64,000 bases of DNA, from positions 99,617 through 163,616 of the forward strand of contig JAUNCQ010000001.1 of NCBI GenBank assembly GCA_030526515.1, written 5' to 3'. The notes beneath the pieces are model-generated. The model was not told where the DNA came from and ran no database searches. It was given only the letters and a program-made list of their open reading frames with translations. Made by a program: the position numbers and the translations under genes. This DNA comes from Coriobacteriia bacterium (GTDB taxonomy: Bacteria > Actinomycetota > Coriobacteriia > Coriobacteriales > Eggerthellaceae). Shown here in pieces: positions 17,607 through 24,998 of this stretch. The first letter of the stretch is position 1. Every line of letters starts with the position of its first letter.

Positions 17607-18093
17607 GGCGAATGGGGAGTCCGGCAAGGTCAACGTGCGGGCGTCGGCTCTGATCGGCCTGCACGTGCTGCTGCTGGTGTACTCGCTTTCCGGGTTCTTC
17701 AGCAAGAATGCCGCCGCCCAGCCGGTGCTGAGCGTGCAGTTCGTGCTGCTCTACGGCGGCATGCTGGCCATCCTGTTCGGCTATGCCCTGGGATGGCAGC
17801 AGGTCATCAAGCACCTGCCCCTGACCCTGGCCTTCGCTAACAAGGCCGTCACCGTGGTCTGGGGCATGGTCTGGGGCGTGCTGTTCTTCGGCGAGACCAT
17901 CACCGCGCCCATGGTGATCGGCGCCGCCATAGTCATTGCCGGCGTGGTGCTGTTCGCCATCGCGGACGGGGAGGACCAGCAGACCGCGGCCCTGGAGGCT
18001 GCGGGCGAAGGCGAGGGCCGGGAGGGTGTTTCGTCCCCTGGGTCCGAGGCTGCCGTTGCCGAGCAGGCTCCCAAGGGAGGTGATGGCGCATGA
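17599..18093 (+). CDS. Small EamA/SMR-type membrane protein, first subunit of a pair
   Basis: This protein has about 164 residues from TTG 17599, with GGAG at 17589; GTG 17635 is an alternative start. It has four predicted membrane helices (ALIGLHVLLLVYSLSGFF, VQFVLLYGGMLAILFGYAL, LAFANKAVTVVWGMVWGVLF and VIGAAIVIAGVVLFAIA) and then a charged cytoplasmic tail of about 45 residues. The size and helix pattern match half of a DMT transporter, like ArnE/ArnF, which together flip undecaprenyl-phosphate-aminoarabinose. The next gene encodes a matching four-helix partner, overlapping by ATGA. Following a polyprenyl-phosphate glycosyltransferase, a flippase role is a fair inference, but direct family identity to ArnE is not shown. 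Confidence 0.72.
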   Translation: MARANGESGKVNVRASALIGLHVLLLVYSLSGFFSKNAAAQPVLSVQFVLLYGGMLAILFGYALGWQQVIKHLPLTLAFANKAVTVVWGMVWGVLFFGETITAPMVIGAAIVIAGVVLFAIADGEDQQTAALEAAGEGEGREGVSSPGSEAAVAEQAPKGGDGA

Positions 18094-18431
18094 TCATGTA
18101 CGCAGGCGTGTACCTGCTGGGCGTGTTCATCTCCGCCGTGTCCCAGGTCCTGCTGAAGAAGGAGGCCATGAGGCCCCATGAGAGCGCGCTGGCGGAGTAC
18201 CTGAACCCGTCGGTCATAGCCGCGTACACCATCTTCGTGGCAGCCACCTTCATGACTGTGTACGCTTACAAGGAGGTGCCCCTTTCCCTGGGCCCCATCC
18301 TGGAGGCCACCAGCTACGTGTTCGTGGCGTTCTTCGGCGTGACCATCTTCCATGAGCGCCTGGGGAAGAAGAAGATCGTGGCGCTGGCCCTCATCATTAT
18401 TGGCATTTGTGTGTACTCTTTGGGGTTCTAG
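18090..18431 (+). CDS. Small EamA/SMR-type membrane protein, second subunit of a pair
   Basis: This 113-residue protein has four predicted membrane helices (IMYAGVYLLGVFISAVSQVLL, VIAAYTIFVAATFMTVYAY, GPILEATSYVFVAFFGVTIF and IVALALIIIGICVYSLGF). LLKKEA after the first helix and the ERL motif before the last are typical of SMR/EamA units. The start ATG overlaps the upstream TGA and has a strong GGGAGGTGA ribosome site, so the two products should be made in equal amounts. It is most likely the partner of the upstream protein in a two-subunit lipid-linked sugar flippase; a small-molecule efflux pair is the main alternative. Confidence 0.78.
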   Translation: MIMYAGVYLLGVFISAVSQVLLKKEAMRPHESALAEYLNPSVIAAYTIFVAATFMTVYAYKEVPLSLGPILEATSYVFVAFFGVTIFHERLGKKKIVALALIIIGICVYSLGF

Positions 18432-18443
18432 GCCCTGGGGTGC

Positions 18444-18449
18444 TATGAT
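18444..18449 (+). promoter_or_regulatory. Candidate extended -10 element before the ABC exporter genes
   Basis: TGC immediately precedes TATGAT (18444-18449), giving an extended -10 box with no clear -35 box. It lies in the gap after the flippase-like pair. Confidence 0.35.
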
Positions 18450-18522
18450 TTCCTAGATTGACCCTGCGGCAATCCGCGGGAGACGAAATGTAATTGCTAC
18501 CGAATTGCAGGATAAACGTACT

Positions 18523-19335
18523 ATGTGGAGCAGTTTGAAGGACATACTCAGGGATGACTGGGCCTGGCGCAGCCAGATCCACAACCTTGGCATGTTCGAG
18601 CTGAAGAAGAAGTCCCGCGGCGCGGCCCTGGGCTGGCTGTGGTTCTTCGTGAAGCCCGCGCTGTACATCTTCGTGTTCTGGTTCGCCCTGGAGATCGGCC
18701 TGCGCTCGGGTTCCAAGGACCCGTCGGCGCCGCCGTACCTGCTGTGGCTTTCCGCTGGCCTGATTCCGTGGTTCTTCATGCAGGCCATGCTCAACGCCGG
18801 CACCGACGTGTTCCACAAGCATGCGTACCTGGTGAACAAGATCAAGTTTCCGCTGGGGAGCATCCCGCTGATCGACATCGTGTCAAGCGGCGTCATTCAG
18901 CTGGGCCTGCTGCTGGCGCTCTTCGTCATGTACTTCGCCTGCGGCCAGCCCGTGGACGTGTACCTGCTGCAGGTGCCCCTGGTCTGGGCCGCCATGGTGC
19001 TGTTCTTCTACGTGTTCAGCCTCATGGCCAGCTGCATGTGCGCCTTCAGCAAGGACGTGAAGAACCTGATCGCGTCCCTGACCACGCCGTTCTTCTGGCT
19101 GTCGGGCATCATCTTCGACATGAGCGCCATCGACATCCCCGCCGTGAAGGCCGTCATGCTCTTCAACCCCATCACCTCGCTCACCACCGCGTCCCGCGCG
19201 GCGTTCTACGACAAGTACTGGATCTGGGAGTCCCCTGAGGTCTGCCTGGGCTTTGCCGCGGTGTTCGCGGTCACGCTGCTCATGGCGCTGTTCGTGTACA
19301 AGCGGACCCGATCGGAGGTGGCCGATGTCCTGTAA
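18523..19335 (+). CDS. Polysaccharide/polyol-phosphate ABC exporter, permease (Wzm/TagG-like)
   Basis: This protein has 270 residues from ATG 18523, with AGGA ten bases ahead; TTG 18505 in frame is possible. It belongs to the ABC-2 polysaccharide export family. An N-terminal amphipathic stretch is followed by FELKKKSRGAALGWLWFFVKPALYIFVFW, the typical entry to the first helix, then KIKFPLGSIPLIDI and a helix pair near PFFWLSGIIFDMSAI. About six membrane helices are predicted. With the adjacent ATPase it would move a completed lipid-linked polymer across the membrane. The genes lie at the end of the polymer locus, as in teichoic acid and O-antigen clusters. The last 11 bases overlap the ATPase gene. 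Confidence 0.85.
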   Translation: MWSSLKDILRDDWAWRSQIHNLGMFELKKKSRGAALGWLWFFVKPALYIFVFWFALEIGLRSGSKDPSAPPYLLWLSAGLIPWFFMQAMLNAGTDVFHKHAYLVNKIKFPLGSIPLIDIVSSGVIQLGLLLALFVMYFACGQPVDVYLLQVPLVWAAMVLFFYVFSLMASCMCAFSKDVKNLIASLTTPFFWLSGIIFDMSAIDIPAVKAVMLFNPITSLTTASRAAFYDKYWIWESPEVCLGFAAVFAVTLLMALFVYKRTRSEVADVL

Positions 19336-20074
19336 CGACCAGGTCATGATCCGCTTCGATCACGTGACCAAGAGCTACCGCCTGTACAGCAACGACCGCG
19401 ACCGTCTGATCGACATCTTCCGGGGCGAAAAGCACAGCAAGGCCAAGAAGGTCAACGCCGTGAGCGACCTGAGCTTCACCATCCGCAGGGGAGAGGCCAT
19501 TGCCTTTCTGGGCCACAACGGCGCCGGCAAGTCCACCACCCTGAAGATGGTTACCGGCGTTGCCCAGCCCAGCAGCGGAACCGTGGACGTAAACGGCCGC
19601 GTGTGCGCCCTGCTCGAGCTGACTGCGGGCTTCAACCGCAACCTGACCGGGCGCGAGAACATTCACCTGCGCGGCCAGGCGGTGGGCATGAGCCCGGAGG
19701 AGATCGCGGAGCTGGAGCCGAAGGTGGTGAAGTTCGCGGACCTGGGGTCGTACATAGACCAGCCGGTGCGCACCTATTCCAGCGGCATGAAGGCGCGCCT
19801 TGGCTTCGCCTTTGCCGTGAACAGCGACCCGGAGATCCTGGTGGTGGACGAGGCCCTTTCCGTGGGCGACAAGCGCTTCCGCAAGAAGTGCCTGCGCCGC
19901 ATCCGCCACATCATGGAGGACGAGAACGTGACCGTGCTGTTCGTCACCCACGCGTCCGCCACGGCCCAGGAGTTCTGCACCCGCGGCATAGTGCTCGAGC
20001 ACGGCCGCCTGCGCTACGACGGACCGCTGGATGACGCCATCCGCATATATGAGAAGAGCTTGGACGAAGACTAG
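19325..20074 (+). CDS. Polysaccharide/polyol-phosphate ABC exporter, ATP-binding protein (Wzt/TagH-like)
   Basis: This protein has 249 residues from ATG 19325 with GGAGG upstream; an earlier in-frame ATG would overlap the permease far more. Walker A is GHNGAGKSTTL, the Q-loop region is LLELTAGFNRNLTGREN, the signature is YSSGMKARLGFAFAV, and Walker B is ILVVDEALSVGD, all of the Wzt/TagH/RfbE group. There is no C-terminal carbohydrate-binding extension, so it should not select a modified chain end as E. coli O9a Wzt does, and more resembles the teichoic acid exporter. It pairs with the permease 18523-19335. Confidence 0.88.
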   Translation: MSCNDQVMIRFDHVTKSYRLYSNDRDRLIDIFRGEKHSKAKKVNAVSDLSFTIRRGEAIAFLGHNGAGKSTTLKMVTGVAQPSSGTVDVNGRVCALLELTAGFNRNLTGRENIHLRGQAVGMSPEEIAELEPKVVKFADLGSYIDQPVRTYSSGMKARLGFAFAVNSDPEILVVDEALSVGDKRFRKKCLRRIRHIMEDENVTVLFVTHASATAQEFCTRGIVLEHGRLRYDGPLDDAIRIYEKSLDED

Positions 20075-20094
20075 TCCCGAAAGGAAAACGCACT

Positions 20095-21369
20095 ATGAAA
20101 ACGAAGATTACCGCCTTGGTCGCCGCAACTGCGCTGGCATGCACCTGCGCACCGACCGCCGCATTCGCCTACGACGTGACGTCGTGGACCGGATCCAACG
20201 GCAAGACCTCTTTCGTCTACCATGACTCCCAGACCATCAGGGTCAGCGGCGTGAAGCACGTGGGCGTTGACGTGTCCGAGCACAACGGCCGCATTGACTG
20301 GAAGAAGGTCAAGGCCGACGGCGTTGACTACGCCATTATCCGCTGCGGCTTCGGCTGGGACAAGAAGCGCTCCGACCGCTCCAACGGCACCCAGGAAGAC
20401 TACCAGTTCGTCACCAACGTGAAGAACGCCCGTGCCGCCGGCCTGAAGGTGGGCGTGTACCTGTACTCCTACGCTTGGAACAAGGAAACCGCCCAGAAGG
20501 AAGCTGCCTTCACCCTGAAGCTGCTGAAGAAGGCGGGCCTGACCCCGGCCAACACCGACCTGCCGGTCTACTACGACCTTGAGGAGCAGTACGGCACCAG
20601 CCGTCCCTGCGTGCCAGAGAAGAACTCTCGCGGCCAGGTCATCGACAGCCACAAGATCAGCAACCGCACCCTGGCCTCCATGACCAAGGCATGGTGCGGC
20701 GCCATCAAGGCCGCCGGCTACAAGGCGGGCGTGTACGCCAACACCACCTGGTGGAACAAGTTCATGACCTACACCAACTCCGAGGGCAAGACCGTCCGCT
20801 ACCCGACCTACGACAAGTACTCCAAGTGGGTGGCCCAGTACGGCAAGGAGTGCACCTATTCCGGCAGCAAGGGCGCCTGGCAGTTCACCAGCAAGGGCCG
20901 CGTCGACGGCCTGGGCAAGTGCGACGTGAACTTCTTCTACAAGTCCTACACCGCCAACAGCAAGTTCAGCGTGACCTACAAGCTGAACAACGGCAAGAAC
21001 AGCTCCTCCAACCCCAAGACCTACTACTCCTCCAAGGAGTACAAGCTGTACAACCCCAGCCGTCTGGGCTACGTGTTCAAGGGCTGGTACACCAGCAGCT
21101 CCTACACCACCCGCGTGTACAGCATCAAGAAGGGCAGCTCCGGCAACAAGACCTTCTACGCCAAGTGGGCCCGCCGCACCTCTCCGTTCCAGGTGAGCAT
21201 CGTCCCGTCTGACGGCCTGAACGTCCGCTCCACCTACAGCACCTCCGGTACCGTGACCGGCCGCGTGAACCAGGGCGACGTGGTGACCATCTCCAAGGTC
21301 TACAAGGACTGGGGCAAGCTTTCCGACGGCACCGGCTGGATCAGCCTGGCCTACTGCAAGAAGGCATAG
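20095..21369 (+). CDS. Secreted GH25 lysozyme with InlB-type repeat and SH3 domain
   Basis: This protein has 424 residues. The signal peptide is residues 1 to about 25, ending AFA before Tyr. Residues about 55-285 form a GH25 muramidase: HVGVDVSEHNGRIDWKKVK supplies the N-terminal Asp, YAIIRCGFGW follows, and VYYDLEEQYG carries the acidic pair expected for catalysis. Residues about 300-365 form a Listeria-Bacteroides type beta repeat (YVFKGWYTSSSYTTRV ... KTFYAKWA). The C-terminus is a bacterial SH3 domain (GLNVRSTYSTSG ... GWISLAYC), which should bind the wall. It cleaves MurNAc-GlcNAc bonds outside the cell, probably in wall remodelling. It follows the exporter by 20 bases and may be part of the operon. 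Confidence 0.9.
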   Translation: MKTKITALVAATALACTCAPTAAFAYDVTSWTGSNGKTSFVYHDSQTIRVSGVKHVGVDVSEHNGRIDWKKVKADGVDYAIIRCGFGWDKKRSDRSNGTQEDYQFVTNVKNARAAGLKVGVYLYSYAWNKETAQKEAAFTLKLLKKAGLTPANTDLPVYYDLEEQYGTSRPCVPEKNSRGQVIDSHKISNRTLASMTKAWCGAIKAAGYKAGVYANTTWWNKFMTYTNSEGKTVRYPTYDKYSKWVAQYGKECTYSGSKGAWQFTSKGRVDGLGKCDVNFFYKSYTANSKFSVTYKLNNGKNSSSNPKTYYSSKEYKLYNPSRLGYVFKGWYTSSSYTTRVYSIKKGSSGNKTFYAKWARRTSPFQVSIVPSDGLNVRSTYSTSGTVTGRVNQGDVVTISKVYKDWGKLSDGTGWISLAYCKKA

Positions 21370-21381
21370 CGAACCATGACG

Positions 21382-21412
21382 ACGACCGTCCCTCGGGGCG
21401 GTCGTTTTCTTT
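21382..21412 (+). terminator. Intrinsic terminator after the lysozyme gene
   Basis: CGACCG (21383-21388) pairs with CGGTCG (21399-21404), followed by TTTTCTTTT. Confidence 0.8.
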
Positions 21413-21448
21413 TCAGGGCGAAAACGCCGGCGGGTCTTTCGCCCTGAA
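21412..21448. repeat. 12-bp perfect inverted repeat built on the GGGCGAAA octamer
   Basis: TTCAGGGCGAAA (21412-21423) is the exact reverse complement of TTTCGCCCTGAA (21437-21448), with a 13-base GC-rich loop. It directly follows a conventional terminator, so it may have another role. Confidence 0.75.
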
Positions 21449-21492
21449 GACGGGAACCTGGACAGGCGTAATATGCCTGAAATAACCCGCGG

Positions 21493-21498
21493 TATAAT
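21493..21498 (+). promoter_or_regulatory. Candidate -10 box of glnA
   Basis: A perfect TATAAT lies 40 bases ahead of the glnA start. No good -35 box is visible at the normal distance, which would fit a promoter needing an activator. Confidence 0.45.
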
Positions 21499-21537
21499 TC
21501 TTAGAATACGGAAGGCTGACTAGAATCGAGGATCCGC

Positions 21538-22881
21538 ATGGCTGCGAACCCCAATCAAGACTTTGTGCTGAAGACCATCGAAAGCCGCGATGTGCACTTC
21601 GTCCGCTTCTGGTTCACCGACGTCCTGGGCAACATGAAGTCCTTCGCGGTGATTCCCAGCGAGCTGGAGAACGCCTTTGCCCAGGGCATGGGCTTTGACG
21701 GCAGCTGCATCGAGGGCTTCAGCAGCACCGCCGAGTCGGACATGCTGGTGTTCCCGGATGCGTCCACCTTCCAGATCCTGCCCTGGCGTCCTAGCACCGA
21801 CGCCGTGGCCCGCATGTTCTGCGACATCCGCCTTCCCAACGGCGAGCCCTTCCACGGCGACCCCCGCCAGGTGCTCATGCGCACCGTGGCCAAGGCCCAG
21901 GACATGGGATATATCTTCAACGTGGGCCCTGAGCTGGAGTTCTACTACTTCAAGGACGCCGAAGGCGTGGAGGTCCTGGACCGGGGCGGCTACTTCGACC
22001 TGACGTCCCTGGACTCCGCCAGCGACCTGCGCCGAGACACCGTCCTGACCCTGGAGAAGATGGGCATTCCCGTGGAGTACTCCCATCACGAGATGGGTCC
22101 CTCCCAGCACGAGATCGACCTGCGCTTCACCGACGCCATCTCCATGGCCGACGCGGTCATGACCTACAAGCTGGTGGTGAAGGAGATCGCCATGAAGCAC
22201 GGCGTATACGCCAGCTTCATGCCCAAGCCCAGCGAAGACCTGCCCAGCAGCGGCATGCACGTGCACCAGAGCCTGTACGACTTCGAGGGCCACAACGTGT
22301 TCTACGACCCCAGCGATCCCATGGGTTACAACCTTTCCAAGATCGCCAAGCACTACATTGCCGGCATCCTGAAGTACGCTCCCGAGTTCACGCTGGTCAC
22401 CAATCAGTACGTGAACTCCTACAAGCGCATGGTGGCCGGTGGCGAGGCTCCCACGTACATTTCCTGGGCCAAGCACAACCGCTCCACCCTGGTGCGCGTG
22501 CCCGGATACCGCCCGGACTCCGAGTCCTCCTGCCGCATCGAGCTGCGCAGCCCCGACCCGGCCGCCAACCCGTACCTGGCCTTTGCCGTGATGCTGGCTG
22601 CCGGCCTGCGGGGCATCGAGGAGGAGCTGCCGCTCATGGACTCGGTCGAGGACCGCGACCTGTTCCGCCTGTCCCGCCAGGAGCTGCGCCAGATGGGCCT
22701 GCAGACCCTGCCGGACAGCCTGGGCGAGGCGGTGGAACTCTTCGCCAACTCCGAGTTCATGCGCGAAACCCTGGGTGACCACATCCACAGCTACCTGGTG
22801 AAGGCGAAGCGCGCCGAGTGGAACGCCTACCAGAGCTCGGTGACCCAGTGGGAACGTGACCGCTACCTGGCCGTCCTCTAG
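21538..22881 (+). CDS. glnA: Glutamine synthetase, type I, short (alpha) form
   Basis: This 447-residue protein converts glutamate, ammonia and ATP to glutamine in the cytoplasm. Seen motifs are GMGFDGSCIEGF, VGPELEFYYF (metal-binding Glu), HEMGPSQHEIDLRF, SGMHVHQSL (active-site His), the ATP-site loop KHNRSTLVRVPGY, and RIELRSPDPAANPYLAFA. The length of about 445 residues and lack of an insert fit GSI-alpha. The usual adenylylation segment of the beta form is not recognisable, so control is probably by transcription or feedback inhibition. It is followed 20 bases on by an OmpR-type regulator resembling GlnR, which probably controls it. Confidence 0.95.
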   Translation: MAANPNQDFVLKTIESRDVHFVRFWFTDVLGNMKSFAVIPSELENAFAQGMGFDGSCIEGFSSTAESDMLVFPDASTFQILPWRPSTDAVARMFCDIRLPNGEPFHGDPRQVLMRTVAKAQDMGYIFNVGPELEFYYFKDAEGVEVLDRGGYFDLTSLDSASDLRRDTVLTLEKMGIPVEYSHHEMGPSQHEIDLRFTDAISMADAVMTYKLVVKEIAMKHGVYASFMPKPSEDLPSSGMHVHQSLYDFEGHNVFYDPSDPMGYNLSKIAKHYIAGILKYAPEFTLVTNQYVNSYKRMVAGGEAPTYISWAKHNRSTLVRVPGYRPDSESSCRIELRSPDPAANPYLAFAVMLAAGLRGIEEELPLMDSVEDRDLFRLSRQELRQMGLQTLPDSLGEAVELFANSEFMRETLGDHIHSYLVKAKRAEWNAYQSSVTQWERDRYLAVL

Positions 22882-22901
22882 CACTAGAAGGAGAACGATA
22901 C

Positions 22902-23576
22902 ATGCAGCGAAAGACCGTCATCTTCGTAGCCGACAGCCTGGACAACGCCCATAAGTTCCAGGCGGTTCTGTCCAAGCTGGACGTGGAGGTTGCCGCCGGG
23001 TCCTCTGTGCAGTTCAAGAAGCTCCTGGCCCAGCATCCTGGCTACGACCTGGTGATCTACGAATCTCAGGGCGAAAGCCTGGGCAGCATCGCCCAGGTAG
23101 AGCAGGTCCTGGTGGAGGACGGATCGGCGTCCCTGCTGGTGATCGTGGACGAGGACTGCCTGGGCGAGTTCCGCCTGCCGGTGCAGGTGAAGAGCGACTT
23201 CGTGGTTCGCGGCGCCTCCTCCGAGGAGTGCAGCGCCCGCATTCGCCAGCTGCTGTGGCCCGGCAACGAAAGCTCCAGCTCGGACTTCGTGACGGTGGAC
23301 AACATGGCCATCAACCTGGCCACCTATCAGGTGACCGTGGGCGGTAAGCCCCTGGACCTGACGTACCTGGAGTACGCGCTGCTAGCCTTCCTGGCCACGC
23401 ATCCGGGCCGCACCTACTCCCGTGACGCGCTGCTGAGGCGCGTGTGGGGCTTCGACTACTACGGCGGCAGCCGTACGGTCGACGTGCATGTTCGTCGCGT
23501 CCGCGCCAAGCTGGGCCCCGAGCTGGCCCAGCATCTGGAGACGGTCCGCGGCGTGGGCTACCTGTGGTCCGTGTAG
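22902..23576 (+). CDS. OmpR-family regulator with atypical receiver (GlnR-like)
   Basis: This protein has 224 residues. Residues about 1-110 have the size of a receiver domain, but the usual phospho-acceptor is missing: the strand that normally reads LLD reads DLVIYESQG, with Glu in place of the Asp, and the usual KP switch region is not found (KSDFVVRG). Residues about 125-224 are a clear winged helix: DLTYLEYALLAFLATHPGRTYSRDALLRRVWGFDYYGGSRTVDVHVRRVRAKL. There is no partner kinase. In Actinobacteria GlnR is exactly such an orphan and controls glnA, which lies immediately upstream here. Assignment as GlnR-like is an inference from the degenerate receiver and position. Confidence 0.82.
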   Translation: MQRKTVIFVADSLDNAHKFQAVLSKLDVEVAAGSSVQFKKLLAQHPGYDLVIYESQGESLGSIAQVEQVLVEDGSASLLVIVDEDCLGEFRLPVQVKSDFVVRGASSEECSARIRQLLWPGNESSSSDFVTVDNMAINLATYQVTVGGKPLDLTYLEYALLAFLATHPGRTYSRDALLRRVWGFDYYGGSRTVDVHVRRVRAKLGPELAQHLETVRGVGYLWSV

Positions 23577-23644
23577 GCCTTTGGGCGAAAGTCGTGTAGG
23601 ACCTGCGAAATTTGACTGCAAGAAAAAATTTCCGATGAAATGGC

Positions 23645-23684
23645 AACGCCAATCACGCATAATACGTGGTTGGCGTTTTTTTGC
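23645..23684 (+). terminator. Intrinsic terminator after the GlnR-like gene
   Basis: AACGCCAATCACG (23645-23657) pairs with CGTGGTTGGCGTT (23665-23677) with one G-T pair, followed by a run of T. It lies between the regulator and the RGG gene. Confidence 0.88.
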
Positions 23685-23714
23685 CACTTTTACAACTAGA
23701 GAGAGGCGCACACC

Positions 23715-24929
23715 TTGAGCGAACAGAACACCGAGCGCGGTCAGCAGAACCGCGGCAATGGCGGCGGCGCAGGCCGCGGCAAGGGCGGATACAAGGGCAA
23801 CGGCGGCGGTGGCCGCAAGCCCTACGGCAAGCGTGACGGCGAGGGCCGTGGCAACGGCGGTGGCCGTGGCGGCAACGGCCGTGGCAACGGCGGCGGTCGC
23901 GGTAAGTTCGGCGACCGCAAGGACGGCCGCAAGTTCGACGGTGAGCGCAAGGGCGGCGAAGGCCGCAAGTTCAACGGCGAGCGCGGTGAGCGCCGCTTCG
24001 ATGATCGCGGAGAGCGCGGCGACCGCAAGTTCGGCGACCGCGACCGCAAGTTCAACGGCGACCGCAGGGGCGGCCGCAAGTTCGATGACCGCAAGGGCGG
24101 TGGCCAGGGCCGCAAGTTCGACGATCGCAAGGACGGTCGCGGCGGCCGTAGGTTCGATGACCGCAAGGGCGGTGGCCAGGGCCGCAAGTTCGACGGCGAG
24201 CGCCGCGACGTGCCCCAGGATTACGAGCGCAGCTTCGAGGATCGCAAGGACCGCAAGTTCGGCGGCTATCGCGACGGCGCGGACGCTGGTCGTCAGGAGC
24301 GCAAGTTCGAGGGCGACCGCAAGCCTGAGCGCCGCGATCGCATTGCCGAGCGCAACGAGGCTATCCGCGAGCGTCGCGCCAAGCGCGCCGAGGTTCGTGA
24401 TCTGACCGCCATTGCCGTGAACGAGGCTGGTCAGAACTTCGTCTTCGCTGGCAAGGCCTCCGGCAGCCTGTCCAGCAAGCCCAATTACGTGGAGGTGGGC
24501 GACGCCCTGTGCCATGCCGACCTGGGCGAGGGCAAGGTGGCCCGCGTGCTCCCCGGCAAGGTCCAGGTGAGCTTCGGTGAGAGCCTGCGTTGGTACGCCC
24601 ATCCGCTGGCCATGGAGAAGGGCATCCTGTACCGCCCTGGCCAGGAGCCCAAGAAACAGCTGGAGGAGGTCGCCAAGCTGGTGGCCGACGATGTGGACGC
24701 CGATGAGGCAGACGTCGAGTCCGAGGCAAAGGCAGACGCCGAGGCTGAGTTCGAGGCCAAGATGGAAGCTGAGTTCGATGCTGAGTCCGACGAGCCCGCC
24801 GAGCAGGCCGAGTCCGTGGAGGCTCCCGCTCCCGAGGCTGCCCCGGTGGTCGAGGATGCCCAGGAGGCCTGCATGGAGGTTGCCGACGACGACTCCATGG
24901 ATGCCCTGGCCGACCTGCTGGCCGACTAG
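23715..24929 (+). CDS. Arginine/glycine-rich repeat protein with Tudor-like core and acidic tail
   Basis: This 404-residue protein starts at TTG. Residues about 5-185 are low complexity and strongly basic: first GGG/RGG-type (GGGRGGNGRGNGGGRG), then many repeats of RKFDD, RKFDGER and RKFGDR. Residues about 200-235 are a highly charged helix. Residues about 245-310 form a small beta-rich module (VEVGDALCHADLGEGKVARV, KVQVSFGESLRWY) resembling the Tudor-like tails of UvrD/PcrA helicases and CarD-type domains. Residues about 315-404 are strongly acidic. The basic disordered part suggests nucleic acid binding, probably RNA; the core might contact RNA polymerase or another protein. No named family was recognised. 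The gene is single, with terminators on both sides. Confidence 0.7.
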   Translation: MSEQNTERGQQNRGNGGGAGRGKGGYKGNGGGGRKPYGKRDGEGRGNGGGRGGNGRGNGGGRGKFGDRKDGRKFDGERKGGEGRKFNGERGERRFDDRGERGDRKFGDRDRKFNGDRRGGRKFDDRKGGGQGRKFDDRKDGRGGRRFDDRKGGGQGRKFDGERRDVPQDYERSFEDRKDRKFGGYRDGADAGRQERKFEGDRKPERRDRIAERNEAIRERRAKRAEVRDLTAIAVNEAGQNFVFAGKASGSLSSKPNYVEVGDALCHADLGEGKVARVLPGKVQVSFGESLRWYAHPLAMEKGILYRPGQEPKKQLEEVAKLVADDVDADEADVESEAKADAEAEFEAKMEAEFDAESDEPAEQAESVEAPAPEAAPVVEDAQEACMEVADDDSMDALADLLAD

Positions 24930-24950
24930 GATTTCGTCCTGAGATAACGG

Positions 24951-24996
24951 AAGCCCCCGTTCCCTGCGGTTCGCCGCGGGAGCGGGGGCTTCTTGC
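24951..24996. terminator. Bidirectional terminator between convergent genes
   Basis: AAGCCCCCGTTCCC pairs with GGGAGCGGGGGCTT around a GC-rich loop. The left gene is on the plus strand and the right on the minus strand, so it may serve both. T runs are short. Confidence 0.7.
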
Positions 24997-24998
24997 GT

